Source: JBDTNL01 sp039933785 (GTDB taxonomy: Bacteria > Acidobacteriota > Thermoanaerobaculia > Multivoradales > JAGPDF01). From it: a DNA stretch of 64,000 nucleotides. The translations under genes were made by a program, and so were the position numbers. The notes below the pieces were generated by a model. That model saw only the letters and a list, made by a program, of their open reading frames with translations. It was not told the DNA's origin and did no database searches. The first letter of the stretch is position 1; the number at the start of each line of letters is the position of its first letter. The stretch spans positions 28,889 to 92,888 of the forward strand of contig JBDTNL010000005.1 of NCBI GenBank assembly GCA_039933785.1, in the 5' to 3' direction. Positions 39,560-47,775 of this stretch are shown here, one piece after another.

Positions 39560-40485
39560 GCGAAGAACGCGTGGAGCGCGAAGACCAGGCAATCATGCTG
39601 GCGCTCGAAATGGGCGCCGGCAAGGCGACCGCTCCGGCGGCTCGGGGCACTGGCGACGAGGCGGTGGAGACGATGGTGCGTCTCTACACCGAGGCCCTTG
39701 GCATGATGCCCCATGCGCTCGATCCGATCGCGCCCTCGGCCGGGCTCAAGGGTCGATTGATGCTCGCGGCCGCCGGCGACGAGACCCAGGAAGTGAAGAG
39801 CTCTCTTGTTCAGCGTTCGATGACGGCGGCCCTTCAGGTGCCGCCGCCACCCGCGACCAAGTCGCGCCAGCGCCCGCCGACGCAGCCGGTTGCTTCCCCG
39901 GCATCCATCACTCGCCAGGCTTCGCGCTGGCCGTTGCGTTTGGCGGCGACGCTCGCGGTCGGCCTGCTTGGCCTGTCGGGTTGGCTCGCTTGGCAGGTTC
40001 AGGAGCAAAACGGCGAGATCGCTCGCCTGCGTACCGAAGCTCGTCAGGCCAAGGAGGCCGGACAGGAGCTGGTGCGGATGCGCGAAGCCATGAGGAGCCT
40101 CGAAGGCAACGTGGCCCTGGCGTCGTCGGCCTCGGTGCTGGTGTGCCCGCTGCGTACCGCAGTGGGTGCTCCGTCCGGGCTGAGCACGGTCGGAATGCGC
40201 GCCGTGCTCTACGTGGCGACCGACCATCAGCACTGGTTCTTCACCGCACGCGGTCTCAAGGAGAGCCCCAAGGGTCAGGACTACCAACTCTGGTTCGTCG
40301 CCAACGGGCGTCCGGTGAGCGGCGGGACCTTCAGCCTCAAGCCTGGCGAGGTGGCGCATCTCTCGTCGGCGACCATGCCCGCGGGCACCACGGCGGTCAG
40401 CGTCACGCTCGAGCATCAGGGCGGCTCGGTGCTGCCGGCCGGACCGCAGGTCCTGTACGGCGATCAGATGCAGCAGGTTCTCTAG
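39556..40485 (+). CDS. Anti-sigma factor, RskA-like
   Basis: Membrane anti-sigma factor of 309 residues. The N-terminal 120 residues are cytoplasmic and would bind the sigma factor. One membrane helix lies near residue 140 (LAATLAVGLLGLSGWLAW), followed by a coiled coil (QNGEIARLRTEARQAKEAGQ). The extracytoplasmic C-terminal domain reads WFFTARGLKESPKGQDYQLW and FSLKPGEVAHLSSATMPAGT, matching the RskA C-terminal domain that is cleaved on signalling. No zinc His-Cys motif is visible in the N-terminus. GTG 39556 overlaps the sigma stop. Confidence 0.87.
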   Translation: MSEERVEREDQAIMLALEMGAGKATAPAARGTGDEAVETMVRLYTEALGMMPHALDPIAPSAGLKGRLMLAAAGDETQEVKSSLVQRSMTAALQVPPPPATKSRQRPPTQPVASPASITRQASRWPLRLAATLAVGLLGLSGWLAWQVQEQNGEIARLRTEARQAKEAGQELVRMREAMRSLEGNVALASSASVLVCPLRTAVGAPSGLSTVGMRAVLYVATDHQHWFFTARGLKESPKGQDYQLWFVANGRPVSGGTFSLKPGEVAHLSSATMPAGTTAVSVTLEHQGGSVLPAGPQVLYGDQMQQVL

Positions 40486-40496
40486 CGACTAGTCGC

Positions 40497-40517
40497 GGCC
40501 GCCGCCCTGCGGCGGTC
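40497..40517. terminator. Hairpin after the anti-sigma gene, convergent with the cupin gene
   Basis: 9-bp stem (GGCCGCCGC / GCGGCGGTC, one G-U pair) with a CCT loop. A 12-bp palindrome, GCGACTAGTCGC (40485-40496), lies just before it. It is the probable transcript end for the sigma operon; no T-tract is present. Confidence 0.5.
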
Positions 40518-40561
40518 GAGGTTCGCCCGCCGCGGCCACCCAGGCCACAGCACATCCCATC

Positions 40562-40945
40562 TCAGATGTGCTGCAGGTCGCGCACCGTGCGTTCGCCCTC
40601 GACATTGCCCGTGTTGAGCGTGGTCGCGGGCTCGAAAAGCAGCAAGTGCACCTCGTGGTCGGCGCAGGGCCGGTGTTCGACGCCGCGCGGCACCACGATG
40701 AGCTCTCCTTCGCCGATCCACTCGTGGCGATCGCGAAACTCCATCCGCAGCTGGCCCTTGACGACCAGGAAGAGCTCGTCTTCGTGGTCGTGGTGATGCC
40801 AGACGAAGTCGCCGAGGACCTTCACCAGTTTGACCTGTTGCCCGTTGAGCTCGGCGATGACCTTGGGCGAGAAGGGTTCGGAAAACAACGACAGTTTCTG
40901 GGCGAGATTGACCTTGGAATCGACCGGCACAAGTGTGGGCTCCAT
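40562..40945 (-). CDS. Single-domain cupin protein
   Basis: Small cupin of 127 residues. The first motif is WHHHDHEDELFLVVKGQLRM with three to four His and a Glu as metal ligands. The second motif is GELIVVPRGVEHRPCADHEV. The function is open: similar cupins act as isomerases, dioxygenases or sensors. The gene lies 20 bp downstream of the GntR regulator gene on the same strand, next to the hydroxyproline cluster, so a link to that pathway is possible but not shown. Confidence 0.85.
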   Translation of the reverse strand: MEPTLVPVDSKVNLAQKLSLFSEPFSPKVIAELNGQQVKLVKVLGDFVWHHHDHEDELFLVVKGQLRMEFRDRHEWIGEGELIVVPRGVEHRPCADHEVHLLLFEPATTLNTGNVEGERTVRDLQHI

Positions 40946-40965
40946 GTCCGCCAGTTTGCCACGAT

Positions 40966-41631
40966 CTATTCGCGGGTCGGATCCCCGCCGGCCCGTTCCA
41001 GGAAGGCCGCGAGCTCTCCCATGAGTTGATCCGAGGCGCGGCCGGAGTTGGCCGGATGGGCGCTCGCGACGGCCTCCATGAGCTCGGCGTGCAGCCGCGC
41101 GAAGCGAGGCAGGTCGCCGCGATGGCGGTGGGCGTACCAAATGCGTCGGCACTGTGCGCGCAACGGCGCCAGCGCCAGTGGAGCATAGGGATTGCGCGAG
41201 GCCTCCTCGAGGATCTGGTCGCACTCGCGGTCGAGATGGATGTAGCGCCCCAGGTCGCCGCGCTCGCCCGCGCGCCGCATCTGCACCGCCAGCTTCTCCA
41301 GGCGGCGCCGCTCGCGAGGTGCCGCGAGCTTGGCGGCCTGTTGCGCCACCAGACGCTCGAGCTCGCGCCGGGTTTCGAGCAGAGTGGCCAGGTTCTCGAC
41401 TTCGACCGCGAGGATCTCGATCCCGCGCCGGGACAGCACGCGCAGCAGCCCCTGCGCGGCGAGCCGCTGCAGGGCTTCGCGCACCGGCGTGCGCCCGAGG
41501 CCGACGCGCCGCATGAGCTCGCTTTCGGTCAGGATGGAGCCCGGCGCGAGGTCCAGCGTCACCAGCTGTGCTTCGAGCCGGTCGTACGCCTGATCGGCAA
41601 GGCTGGCGGGAAGGTCGGATTCGGGTTTCAT
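40966..41631 (-). CDS. GntR family regulator (FCD domain), probable regulator of hydroxyproline catabolism
   Basis: Protein of 221 residues. The winged helix (QAYDRLEAQLVTLDLAPGSI, GLGRTPVREALQRLAAQGLL) is the GntR signature. The C-terminal FCD domain has LETRRELERLVAQQAA, HLDRECDQILEEASRNP and RLHAELMEAVASAH; Asp/His positions for metal and ligand are present. It is divergent from the hydroxyproline operon, with a 78-bp region that holds a promoter and a 13-bp palindrome. This arrangement suggests an operon-specific repressor released by an operon substrate. Confidence 0.88.
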   Translation of the reverse strand: MKPESDLPASLADQAYDRLEAQLVTLDLAPGSILTESELMRRVGLGRTPVREALQRLAAQGLLRVLSRRGIEILAVEVENLATLLETRRELERLVAQQAAKLAAPRERRRLEKLAVQMRRAGERGDLGRYIHLDRECDQILEEASRNPYAPLALAPLRAQCRRIWYAHRHRGDLPRFARLHAELMEAVASAHPANSGRASDQLMGELAAFLERAGGDPTRE

Positions 41632-41650
41632 CGACTGGCGAAGATTCTCC

Positions 41651-41697
41651 TTGGCGACTCACGCCGCCGGGGTTAGACTCTGTTCAACAGATATATC
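41651..41697 (+). promoter_or_regulatory. Promoter and candidate GntR operator of the hydroxyproline operon
   Basis: -35 TTGGCG (41651-41656), 17-bp spacer, -10 TAGACT (41674-41679). A 13-bp palindrome, TCTGTTCAACAGA (41679-41691), covers the predicted transcription start, followed by GATATATC (41690-41697). AGGA (41698-41701) is the ribosome binding site for the dehydrogenase at 41710. A repressor at this palindrome would block initiation. The operator role is inferred. Confidence 0.65.
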
Positions 41698-41709
41698 AGG
41701 AAAACGATT

Positions 41710-43155
41710 ATGCGACTAACTCTTGCTCATTTCGTCGGCGGCGCCTGGCTCGCGGCGGACTCTGCTTCGGCGCTCACCAGCGTCAATCCCTCGGACCGCC
41801 GCGACGTGATCGCCGAGATTCCCGAGGCCTCGCCGAGCACGGTGCATGCCGCCGCCGCGACGGCCGCCGAAGCGCAGCGCAAATGGCGTGCGCTCCCCGG
41901 CCCGGCGCGTGCCGAGGCGCTCTATCGGTGGAGCGGAGTGTTGCAAGCCCGTCAGGAAGAGCTGGCGCAGGCGATGGCGCGCGAGGTCGGCAAGCCGATC
42001 GCGGAGGCCCGCGGCGAGGCGGCCCGCGGCGTCGCCATCTTGCGTTACTACGCCGGCGAGGCGGTGCGCGAGATCGGTGAGGTCATCCCATCGCAGCTCG
42101 CGAACACGCTGCAATTCACCCTGCGCGATCCGTTGGGGGTGGTCGGTTTGATCACTCCATGGAATTTCCCGATCGCCATTCCGCTCTGGAAGGCGGCCCC
42201 GGCGCTCGCCTTCGGCAATGCGGTGGTGCTCAAGCCGAGCGAGTTGAGCGCGCACTGTGCGGCGCTCCTGGCGGAGACCGCGGCGCTCGCCGAGCTGCCG
42301 CCCGGGCTGTTTAACGTGGTGCAAGGTTCGGGCGCCGTCACCGGTGAAGCGCTGCTCGCCGAGCCCTTGGTGCGTGGGCTGAGCTTCACGGGTTCGGCGA
42401 AGGTCGGAGCGCGAGTCGCCGAGGTCGCCGCGCGGCGCAACATCCGATACCAGACCGAAATGGGGGGCAAGAACGCGGCGCTGGTGCTCGCCGACGCCGA
42501 CCTCAAGCGCGCCGCGACCCTGACCGCCTCGGGGGCGATGCGTTTCGCCGGTCAGAAATGCACCGCGACCAGTCGAGTGATCGTCGACCGATCGGTTTTC
42601 GAGCCGTTCATGGCGGCGCTCGCCGCCGAGATCGCGACGTTCTCGCTGGGTCCGGTCACCGAGCCGTCCTGCGCCATCGGGCCGCTGGTCTCTCTGGCGG
42701 CTCGCGAGCGGGTCGTGGGGCTCCTGGCAGCGGGCTCGAGTGACGCGCGGTTGCACTGCGGCGGCGAGGTAGCGACGGGCGACGCCTTCAGCGAGGGCAA
42801 CTTCCTGCAGCCGACCGTGCTTTCTGAAGTCGCCCCCGATAGCCCGCTCCTCGTGCAGGAGTTGTTCGCTCCCGTGTTGGTGGCGATCGCCGCCGAGGGC
42901 GCTGAAGACGCCATTCGCCTCGCCAATGAGACGCCGTATGGCCTCAGCGCCACGGTCTTCACCAACGACTTGAAGGCGGCGCTCGGCTACGTGCGCGGCA
43001 TCGAGGCCGGCCTGGTGCGAGTCAATGGCGATACCACCGGCGTCGATCCCCACGCACCGTTCGGCGGAGTGAAGGGCAGCAGCAGCGGCAGCCGCGAGCA
43101 GGGTCCGGCGGCGCGCGAGTTCTACACCGAGATTCGGACGGTTCAGATCGGCTAG
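41710..43155 (+). CDS. Aldehyde dehydrogenase, probable alpha-ketoglutarate semialdehyde dehydrogenase
   Basis: NAD(P)-dependent aldehyde dehydrogenase of 481 residues. ITPWNFPIAIPLWKAAPALA and LKPSELSAHCAALL bind the cofactor, TEMGGKNAALVLADADL holds the catalytic Glu, and MRFAGQKCTATSRVIVDRSV the catalytic Cys. The C-terminal APFGGVKGSSSGSREQG is typical of the 2,5-dioxopentanoate dehydrogenase group. In this operon it would perform the last step of hydroxyproline breakdown, oxidising alpha-ketoglutarate semialdehyde to 2-oxoglutarate. It is the first gene after the operator. Confidence 0.88.
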   Translation: MRLTLAHFVGGAWLAADSASALTSVNPSDRRDVIAEIPEASPSTVHAAAATAAEAQRKWRALPGPARAEALYRWSGVLQARQEELAQAMAREVGKPIAEARGEAARGVAILRYYAGEAVREIGEVIPSQLANTLQFTLRDPLGVVGLITPWNFPIAIPLWKAAPALAFGNAVVLKPSELSAHCAALLAETAALAELPPGLFNVVQGSGAVTGEALLAEPLVRGLSFTGSAKVGARVAEVAARRNIRYQTEMGGKNAALVLADADLKRAATLTASGAMRFAGQKCTATSRVIVDRSVFEPFMAALAAEIATFSLGPVTEPSCAIGPLVSLAARERVVGLLAAGSSDARLHCGGEVATGDAFSEGNFLQPTVLSEVAPDSPLLVQELFAPVLVAIAAEGAEDAIRLANETPYGLSATVFTNDLKAALGYVRGIEAGLVRVNGDTTGVDPHAPFGGVKGSSSGSREQGPAAREFYTEIRTVQIG

Positions 43156-43166
43156 GGGAGTCTTCG

Positions 43167-44114
43167 ATGGGTGAATTTCCGCGCCGCCTGCAGATCATCG
43201 ATTCCCACACCGAGGGCGAGCCGACGCGCGTAGTGATCGGCGGCTGGCCGGAGCTCCGCTCGACCAGCATGGCGGCGCGCCGTGAAGAGTTCTCCGCCGA
43301 GTGGAACGATCTGCGCCGCGGCGCCGTGCTCGAGCCGCGCGGCTTCGATGCCGTGGTGGGCGCGCTCATCACGCCGCCGGTCTCCGCCGAGGCGCACTGC
43401 GGCGTGGTGTTCTTCAACAACGTCGGTCCCCTCCTCATGTGCGGCCACGGGATGATCGGCCTAGTGCGCACGCTCGAATTCCTCGGCCGCGTGAAACCCG
43501 GTCGAGTGCTCGTCGACACCCCCGTCGGCGCGGTCGGTGCGGAGCTCGCGGTGGACGGCTTGGTGACCTTGGAAAACGTACCGGCTCATTGCTCGCGCCG
43601 CGATGTCGAGCTCGACGTGCCCGGACTCGGCCGCGTGCGCGGCGACGTGGCCTACGGCGGCAACTGGTTCTTCCTCGTGCATTGGGACGCCGACGCGATC
43701 GAGCTCGCGAACAAATCGCGTCTGCTCGAAGTTTCGAACGCCATGATGGCGGCGCTCGCGGCGCAGGGGATCACCGGCGACAGCGGCGCCAAGATCGACC
43801 ACGTCGAGCTTTTCGGGCGGCCGACGCGCCCGGACGCCGACAGCAAGAACTGGGTGCTTTGCCCCGGGGGTGAGTACGATCGCAGCCCCTGCGGCACCGG
43901 CACCAGCGCCAAGATGGCGGCGCTCCACGCGGCGGGCAAGCTGCGCGCGGGCGAGCGCTGGCGGCAGGAGAGCATCACCGGCAGCCTGTTCACGGGGTGG
44001 CTCGAGGAGCGATCAGGAGTGCTCATTCCCTTCATCCAGGGGCGCGCCTACATCACCTCCGAGGCGACTCTGCTGTTTGATCCCCAGGATCCCTTCCGCG
44101 GCGGACTCGGTTGA
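43167..44114 (+). CDS. lhpA: 4-hydroxyproline 2-epimerase (proline racemase family)
   Basis: Converts trans-4-hydroxy-L-proline to cis-4-hydroxy-D-proline. The protein has 315 residues. Both catalytic cysteines are present: Cys92 in LLMCGHGMIGLVRT and Cys242 in SPCGTGTSAKMAALHA. This Cys/Cys pair marks epimerase/racemase members; the Cys/Thr pair would mark 3-hydroxyproline dehydratases. DSHTEGEPTRVVIGGWP is the usual N-terminus. It follows the dehydrogenase by 11 nt and is the committed step of the operon. Confidence 0.92.
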   Translation: MGEFPRRLQIIDSHTEGEPTRVVIGGWPELRSTSMAARREEFSAEWNDLRRGAVLEPRGFDAVVGALITPPVSAEAHCGVVFFNNVGPLLMCGHGMIGLVRTLEFLGRVKPGRVLVDTPVGAVGAELAVDGLVTLENVPAHCSRRDVELDVPGLGRVRGDVAYGGNWFFLVHWDADAIELANKSRLLEVSNAMMAALAAQGITGDSGAKIDHVELFGRPTRPDADSKNWVLCPGGEYDRSPCGTGTSAKMAALHAAGKLRAGERWRQESITGSLFTGWLEERSGVLIPFIQGRAYITSEATLLFDPQDPFRGGLG

Positions 44115-44127
44115 ACTGTCGATTCGG

Positions 44128-45258
44128 ATGAAGGCGGATGCGATCGTCATCGGCGCCGGTATCGTCGGCGCCGCTTGCGCCGATGCCTTGAGTCGCGAAG
44201 GGCTTTCGGTGCGCGTGCTCGAGTCGGCTTTCGCCGGCGGTGGCACGACGTCGCGCGCCATGGGCCACTTGGTGGTGATGGACGATAGCGAGGCGCAGTT
44301 CACGCTCACCCGGCGAAGCCGCGAGATGTGGACCGATTGGGCGCCCGAGCTGCCGGCGAGTTGCGAGGACCAGCAGGGCGGCACGCTGTGGGTGGCCGCG
44401 GATGACGAAGAGCTCCGAGCCGTGGCTCCGAAGGTGGAGTTCTATCGCGCTCGCGGCGTTCAGGCCGAGCTGCTCGACGCCCGCGCGCTCGCCGAGGCGG
44501 AACCAAACCTGAGGCCGGGACTCGCCGGAGGCATGCGAGTGCCGGAGGATCGCATTCTCTATCCACCCGCGGCAGCCAAGTGGCTGCTCGAGCGCGCTGG
44601 CGCGCGCGGAGCGACTCTCGAAGAACGCTGCGAGGTGACCGCGGTCGAGCCGAGCCGTGTGCAGACGCGTGACGGTTGGACCGACACCGGGTTCGTGATC
44701 GTCGCAGGCGGCTTCACCTCGGCACGCTTGCTCCCCGGCTTGCGGATCGAGCCGCGCAAGGGGCACCTCGTGATCAGCGACCGCGCGCCAGGCTTCGCCC
44801 GTCACCAACTGGTCGAGCTCGGGTATTTGACCAGCGCGCACGGCACCCACGACGGCAGCGCGCTGACCCGCGAGAGTGTGGCGTTCAACCTGCAGCCGCG
44901 CGCCACCGGTCAGATGCTGCTCGGCTCGAGCCGCGAGTTCGTCGATTTCGACGACTCGATCAACAGCCGCCTTCGCGACCGCATGATTCGCCGCGCGCTC
45001 GAGTACATGCCGGCGCTGGCCGGTCTCGCGGCGATTCGCACCTGGATCGGCTTCAGGCCGTGCACGCCGGACAACCTGCCGTTGATCGGCGCCTGGGGTG
45101 AGGCGCCCGGGCTGTTCGTGGCGACTGGTCACGAGGGGTTGGGCATCACCACCGCTCCCGGCACGGGCGAGCTGATCGCCGATCTGGTGCTCGGGCGTCG
45201 GGGCGCGCTGGATCCGTTGCCTTACGCGCCGCACCGCGCCATGGACGGCCACTCGTGA
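44128..45258 (+). CDS. D-hydroxyproline dehydrogenase, FAD-binding DAO-type subunit
   Basis: FAD-dependent D-amino-acid-oxidase-fold protein of 376 residues. The dinucleotide motif is AIVIGAGIVGAACADALSRE, and the C-terminal block is FRPCTPDNLPLIGAWGEAPG followed by LFVATGHEGLGITTAPGTGE, as in HcnC-like subunits. It oxidises cis-4-hydroxy-D-proline to pyrroline-4-hydroxy-2-carboxylate. It needs the [2Fe-2S] and second flavoprotein subunits encoded immediately downstream by 4-nt overlaps. The SRAMGHLVVMDDS region near residue 45 matches FAD-isoalloxazine contacts in the family. Confidence 0.87.
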   Translation: MKADAIVIGAGIVGAACADALSREGLSVRVLESAFAGGGTTSRAMGHLVVMDDSEAQFTLTRRSREMWTDWAPELPASCEDQQGGTLWVAADDEELRAVAPKVEFYRARGVQAELLDARALAEAEPNLRPGLAGGMRVPEDRILYPPAAAKWLLERAGARGATLEERCEVTAVEPSRVQTRDGWTDTGFVIVAGGFTSARLLPGLRIEPRKGHLVISDRAPGFARHQLVELGYLTSAHGTHDGSALTRESVAFNLQPRATGQMLLGSSREFVDFDDSINSRLRDRMIRRALEYMPALAGLAAIRTWIGFRPCTPDNLPLIGAWGEAPGLFVATGHEGLGITTAPGTGELIADLVLGRRGALDPLPYAPHRAMDGHS

Positions 45259-45509
45259 CTCGAGAGCCGATCGAGCGTGTGCGGATTCAGCTCGATGGCG
45301 CCGCGGTCGACGTCGCGAGCGTGGGCAGTCTGGCCGCGGCACTGCTCAACGCCGGCGTTGCGAGCTTCCGCCAATCAGTGCGGGGTGAGGCGCGTGGTCC
45401 CCTCTGCGGGATGGGCATTTGTATGGAGTGCCGGGTCGTGGTCGACGGCGTTCTCCGGCGGGCCTGCGTGGAGCCCTTGCGTGACGGCATGGTGGTCGAG
45501 ACGCGATGA
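45255..45509 (+). CDS. [2Fe-2S] ferredoxin-like subunit of D-hydroxyproline dehydrogenase
   Basis: Protein of 84 residues. The cluster ligands are in LCGMGICMECRVVVDG followed by RRACVEP (C-x4-C-x2-C...C). This is the HcnA-like N-terminal type of small subunit seen in three-subunit amino-acid dehydrogenases. The GTG start overlaps the DAO subunit stop and the ATGA end overlaps the next subunit, so the three subunits are made in a fixed order. It transfers electrons between the two flavoproteins. Confidence 0.87.
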   Translation: MTREPIERVRIQLDGAAVDVASVGSLAAALLNAGVASFRQSVRGEARGPLCGMGICMECRVVVDGVLRRACVEPLRDGMVVETR

Positions 45510-46798
45510 GAGCGTCGGTCACTGCCGCTGCCGTGCGCTGCGACATCGCCGTGATCGGCGCCGGCCCAGCCGGCCTCGCCGCGGCGACACGCGCCGCCGA
45601 GGCCGGCAAGGCCGTTCATGTGCTCGACGAGGGCTTGGGCCCGGGCGGACAGATCTGGCGGCCGGCGCGAGTCGCTTCGAACAACTCCGCCGCCGAGGAT
45701 TGGCTGGCGCGATTTCGCCGCAGCGGGGCCATGCTTCACCATGGCGCCGCGGTGTTCGAGATGCACCGTCTGGGCGCCGCGTGGATGATCGTTGCGGAGT
45801 GCGGTGGAAGTCGTCTGGAAGTTACCGCGCCGCAAGTGATCCTCGCGGTCGGAGCGCGCGAGCGCTTTCTGCCGTTTCCCGGCTGGACCCTTCCCGGCGT
45901 TCTCGGCAACGGCGGCGCTCAGGCACTGGTCAAGCAGGGTTGGAACGTCGAGGGCAAGCGAGTCGTGGTTGCAGGCAGCGGCCCGCTCCTGCTGCCCGTC
46001 GCGGCGACACTCGCGAAGGCCGGCGCCAGGGTGGCGGTGGTTGCCGAGCAGGCTCCAATGAGCGCGTTGCGACGCCTGGCACCGGCGCTTGCCCTGCGCC
46101 CCGGGAAGCTCTGGGAAGCCGCGGGCTATCGCCGTGCTTTCACGCGCTGCGGCGCTCGGTACCGCACGGGATGGTGGGTGGAGCGAGCCATCGGCTCAAA
46201 CACGGTCGCCGAAGTGGTACTGACCGATGGTCGCCGGCGGGAAACTCTGTCCTGCGATTTGCTCTGCGTTTCCTATGGCCTGGTGCCGAATCTCGAATTG
46301 CCGCGATCGATCGGTGTGGCCTCGAGAGCGGGCTACGTGGCGGTCGACGATGGGCAACGAACGGACGTCGCCGGGATCTTTGTCGCCGGTGAACCGTGTG
46401 GCATCGCGGGTGTCGATGCGGCCCTCGCCGAGGGTCAGATCGCAGGCCTCGCCGCGGCGGGGCGACCGGTCGAAGGATCCCTACGCCGCGCCCGGCGGAG
46501 AGGACGATCTCTTGGTGCGGCCATGGAGGCGGCGTTTTCGTTGCGGCCCGAACTGCTGCGCCCGCCGGAGCCCACGACCATCGTTTGCCGGTGCGAGGAC
46601 GTAACCGCCGGTGAGATCGATCCTGCGTGGAGCGCGCGTCAAGCAAAGCTGAGCTGTCGCGCCGGCATGGGCCCCTGCCAGGGACGAGTGTGTGGTCCGG
46701 CCCTGGAAAACCTGTTCGGCTTCGCCCCTGACACCGTGCGGAGCCCGCTCCAGCCGGTCGCCTTCTCGACTCTTCTCACATCCGACTCGGAGAACTAG
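45506..46798 (+). CDS. D-hydroxyproline dehydrogenase, NAD/FAD-binding alpha subunit with BFD-like Fe-S domain
   Basis: Protein of 430 residues, HcnB-like. IAVIGAGPAGLAAATRAAEA binds FAD, VVVAGSGPLLLPVAATLAKA is the second dinucleotide fold, and IFVAGEPCGIAGVDAALAEG the C-terminal FAD loop. The last 80 residues hold a BFD-like [2Fe-2S] domain with TIVCRCEDVT and GMGPCQGRVCG (four Cys). It completes the heteromeric D-hydroxyproline dehydrogenase. Homologous sets serve octopine/nopaline or opine oxidation; the surrounding epimerase and deaminase genes favour hydroxyproline. Confidence 0.87.
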   Translation: MRASVTAAAVRCDIAVIGAGPAGLAAATRAAEAGKAVHVLDEGLGPGGQIWRPARVASNNSAAEDWLARFRRSGAMLHHGAAVFEMHRLGAAWMIVAECGGSRLEVTAPQVILAVGARERFLPFPGWTLPGVLGNGGAQALVKQGWNVEGKRVVVAGSGPLLLPVAATLAKAGARVAVVAEQAPMSALRRLAPALALRPGKLWEAAGYRRAFTRCGARYRTGWWVERAIGSNTVAEVVLTDGRRRETLSCDLLCVSYGLVPNLELPRSIGVASRAGYVAVDDGQRTDVAGIFVAGEPCGIAGVDAALAEGQIAGLAAAGRPVEGSLRRARRRGRSLGAAMEAAFSLRPELLRPPEPTTIVCRCEDVTAGEIDPAWSARQAKLSCRAGMGPCQGRVCGPALENLFGFAPDTVRSPLQPVAFSTLLTSDSEN

Positions 46799-46800
46799 CC

Positions 46801-47697
46801 ATGCAGTGGACCGGAGTCCTGCCCGCCATCACCACGCCCTTCAACGAGGACCTCTCGATCGACTTCTCGTTCCTGCCGCGCCACCTCGACTTCATGCTCG
46901 AGGCGGGCTGCAAGGGTTTCGTCGCCCTGGGCTCGCTCGGCGAGAGCGCGACGCTCACCTTCGAGGAGAAGGTGCGGATTCTCGAGGCCTGTGTCGAGGC
47001 ACTCAACGGACGGGCGCCAATGGTGGCCGGCATCGCCTCGCTCTCGACCGCCGAAGCCGTGGCGCTGGCGAAAGCCGCCGAGCACGCGGGCTGCGTCGGC
47101 TTGATGGTCCTGCCGCCGTACGTTTACCGGGGCGACGACCGCGAGACCCTGACTCACTACAGCGCCGTGATCGAGGCCACCGCGCTCAGCTGCATGCTCT
47201 ACAACAACCCAATCGCTTACGGCACCGACGTCACGCCTGAAATGGCTGGCGCGCTCGCCGCCAAGCATCCGCAGCTCGCGGCGATCAAAGAGAGCAGCGG
47301 CGACGCTCGCCGATTCTCAGCCCTGCGCGCGCTGCTTGGCGACCGCTTGAGCCTGCTGGTCGGAATGGACGATCTCCTGATCGAGGGTGTCGCCCTGGGC
47401 GCCAAGGGTTGGATCGCCGGCCTGGTGAACGCCCTCCCGCGCGAGAGCGTCGCGCTCTTCGATCTCGCCGCGGGCGGCGAGATGGAATCCGCGCATGAGC
47501 TCTACCGTTGGTTCCTGCCACTACTCCGGCTCGACATCGTGCCGAAGTTCGTGCAGTTGATCAAGCTCGTGCAGCAGGAAGTCGGGATGGGGAGCGAACG
47601 GGTGCGGCCACCACGGCTGGAGATTGTCGGCGAGGAACGGCGCCAGGTTCTCACGCTGGTTCGCGAGCACCTGGCGCGACGGCCGGACTTGGATTGA
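46801..47697 (+). CDS. lhpC: Pyrroline-4-hydroxy-2-carboxylate deaminase (DapA/NAL superfamily)
   Basis: Class I aldolase-fold protein of 298 residues. The Schiff-base Lys is in LAAIKESSGDARRFSAL, the conserved Tyr in SCMLYNNPIAYG, and GSLGESATLTFEEKVRIL is the substrate loop. In hydroxyproline operons this family member deaminates pyrroline-4-hydroxy-2-carboxylate to alpha-ketoglutarate semialdehyde, the substrate of the dehydrogenase at the operon head. CGGAGAA lies about 8 nt before the ATG. With this gene the pathway from trans-4-hydroxy-L-proline to 2-oxoglutarate is complete. Confidence 0.88.
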   Translation: MQWTGVLPAITTPFNEDLSIDFSFLPRHLDFMLEAGCKGFVALGSLGESATLTFEEKVRILEACVEALNGRAPMVAGIASLSTAEAVALAKAAEHAGCVGLMVLPPYVYRGDDRETLTHYSAVIEATALSCMLYNNPIAYGTDVTPEMAGALAAKHPQLAAIKESSGDARRFSALRALLGDRLSLLVGMDDLLIEGVALGAKGWIAGLVNALPRESVALFDLAAGGEMESAHELYRWFLPLLRLDIVPKFVQLIKLVQQEVGMGSERVRPPRLEIVGEERRQVLTLVREHLARRPDLD

Positions 47698-47775
47698 GCC
47701 TCGTCATTCCGACCACCCCGCCGGGTGGCGCACTCCCGGGTTGGCCGCTCCATCATTGCTTGAGCGAGGCCGTCC

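Noticed and set aside
47698..47775. TnaC-like leader peptide before tnaA
   Set aside because: No short ORF with a Trp followed by Asp/Arg-Pro was found in the 78-nt gap.
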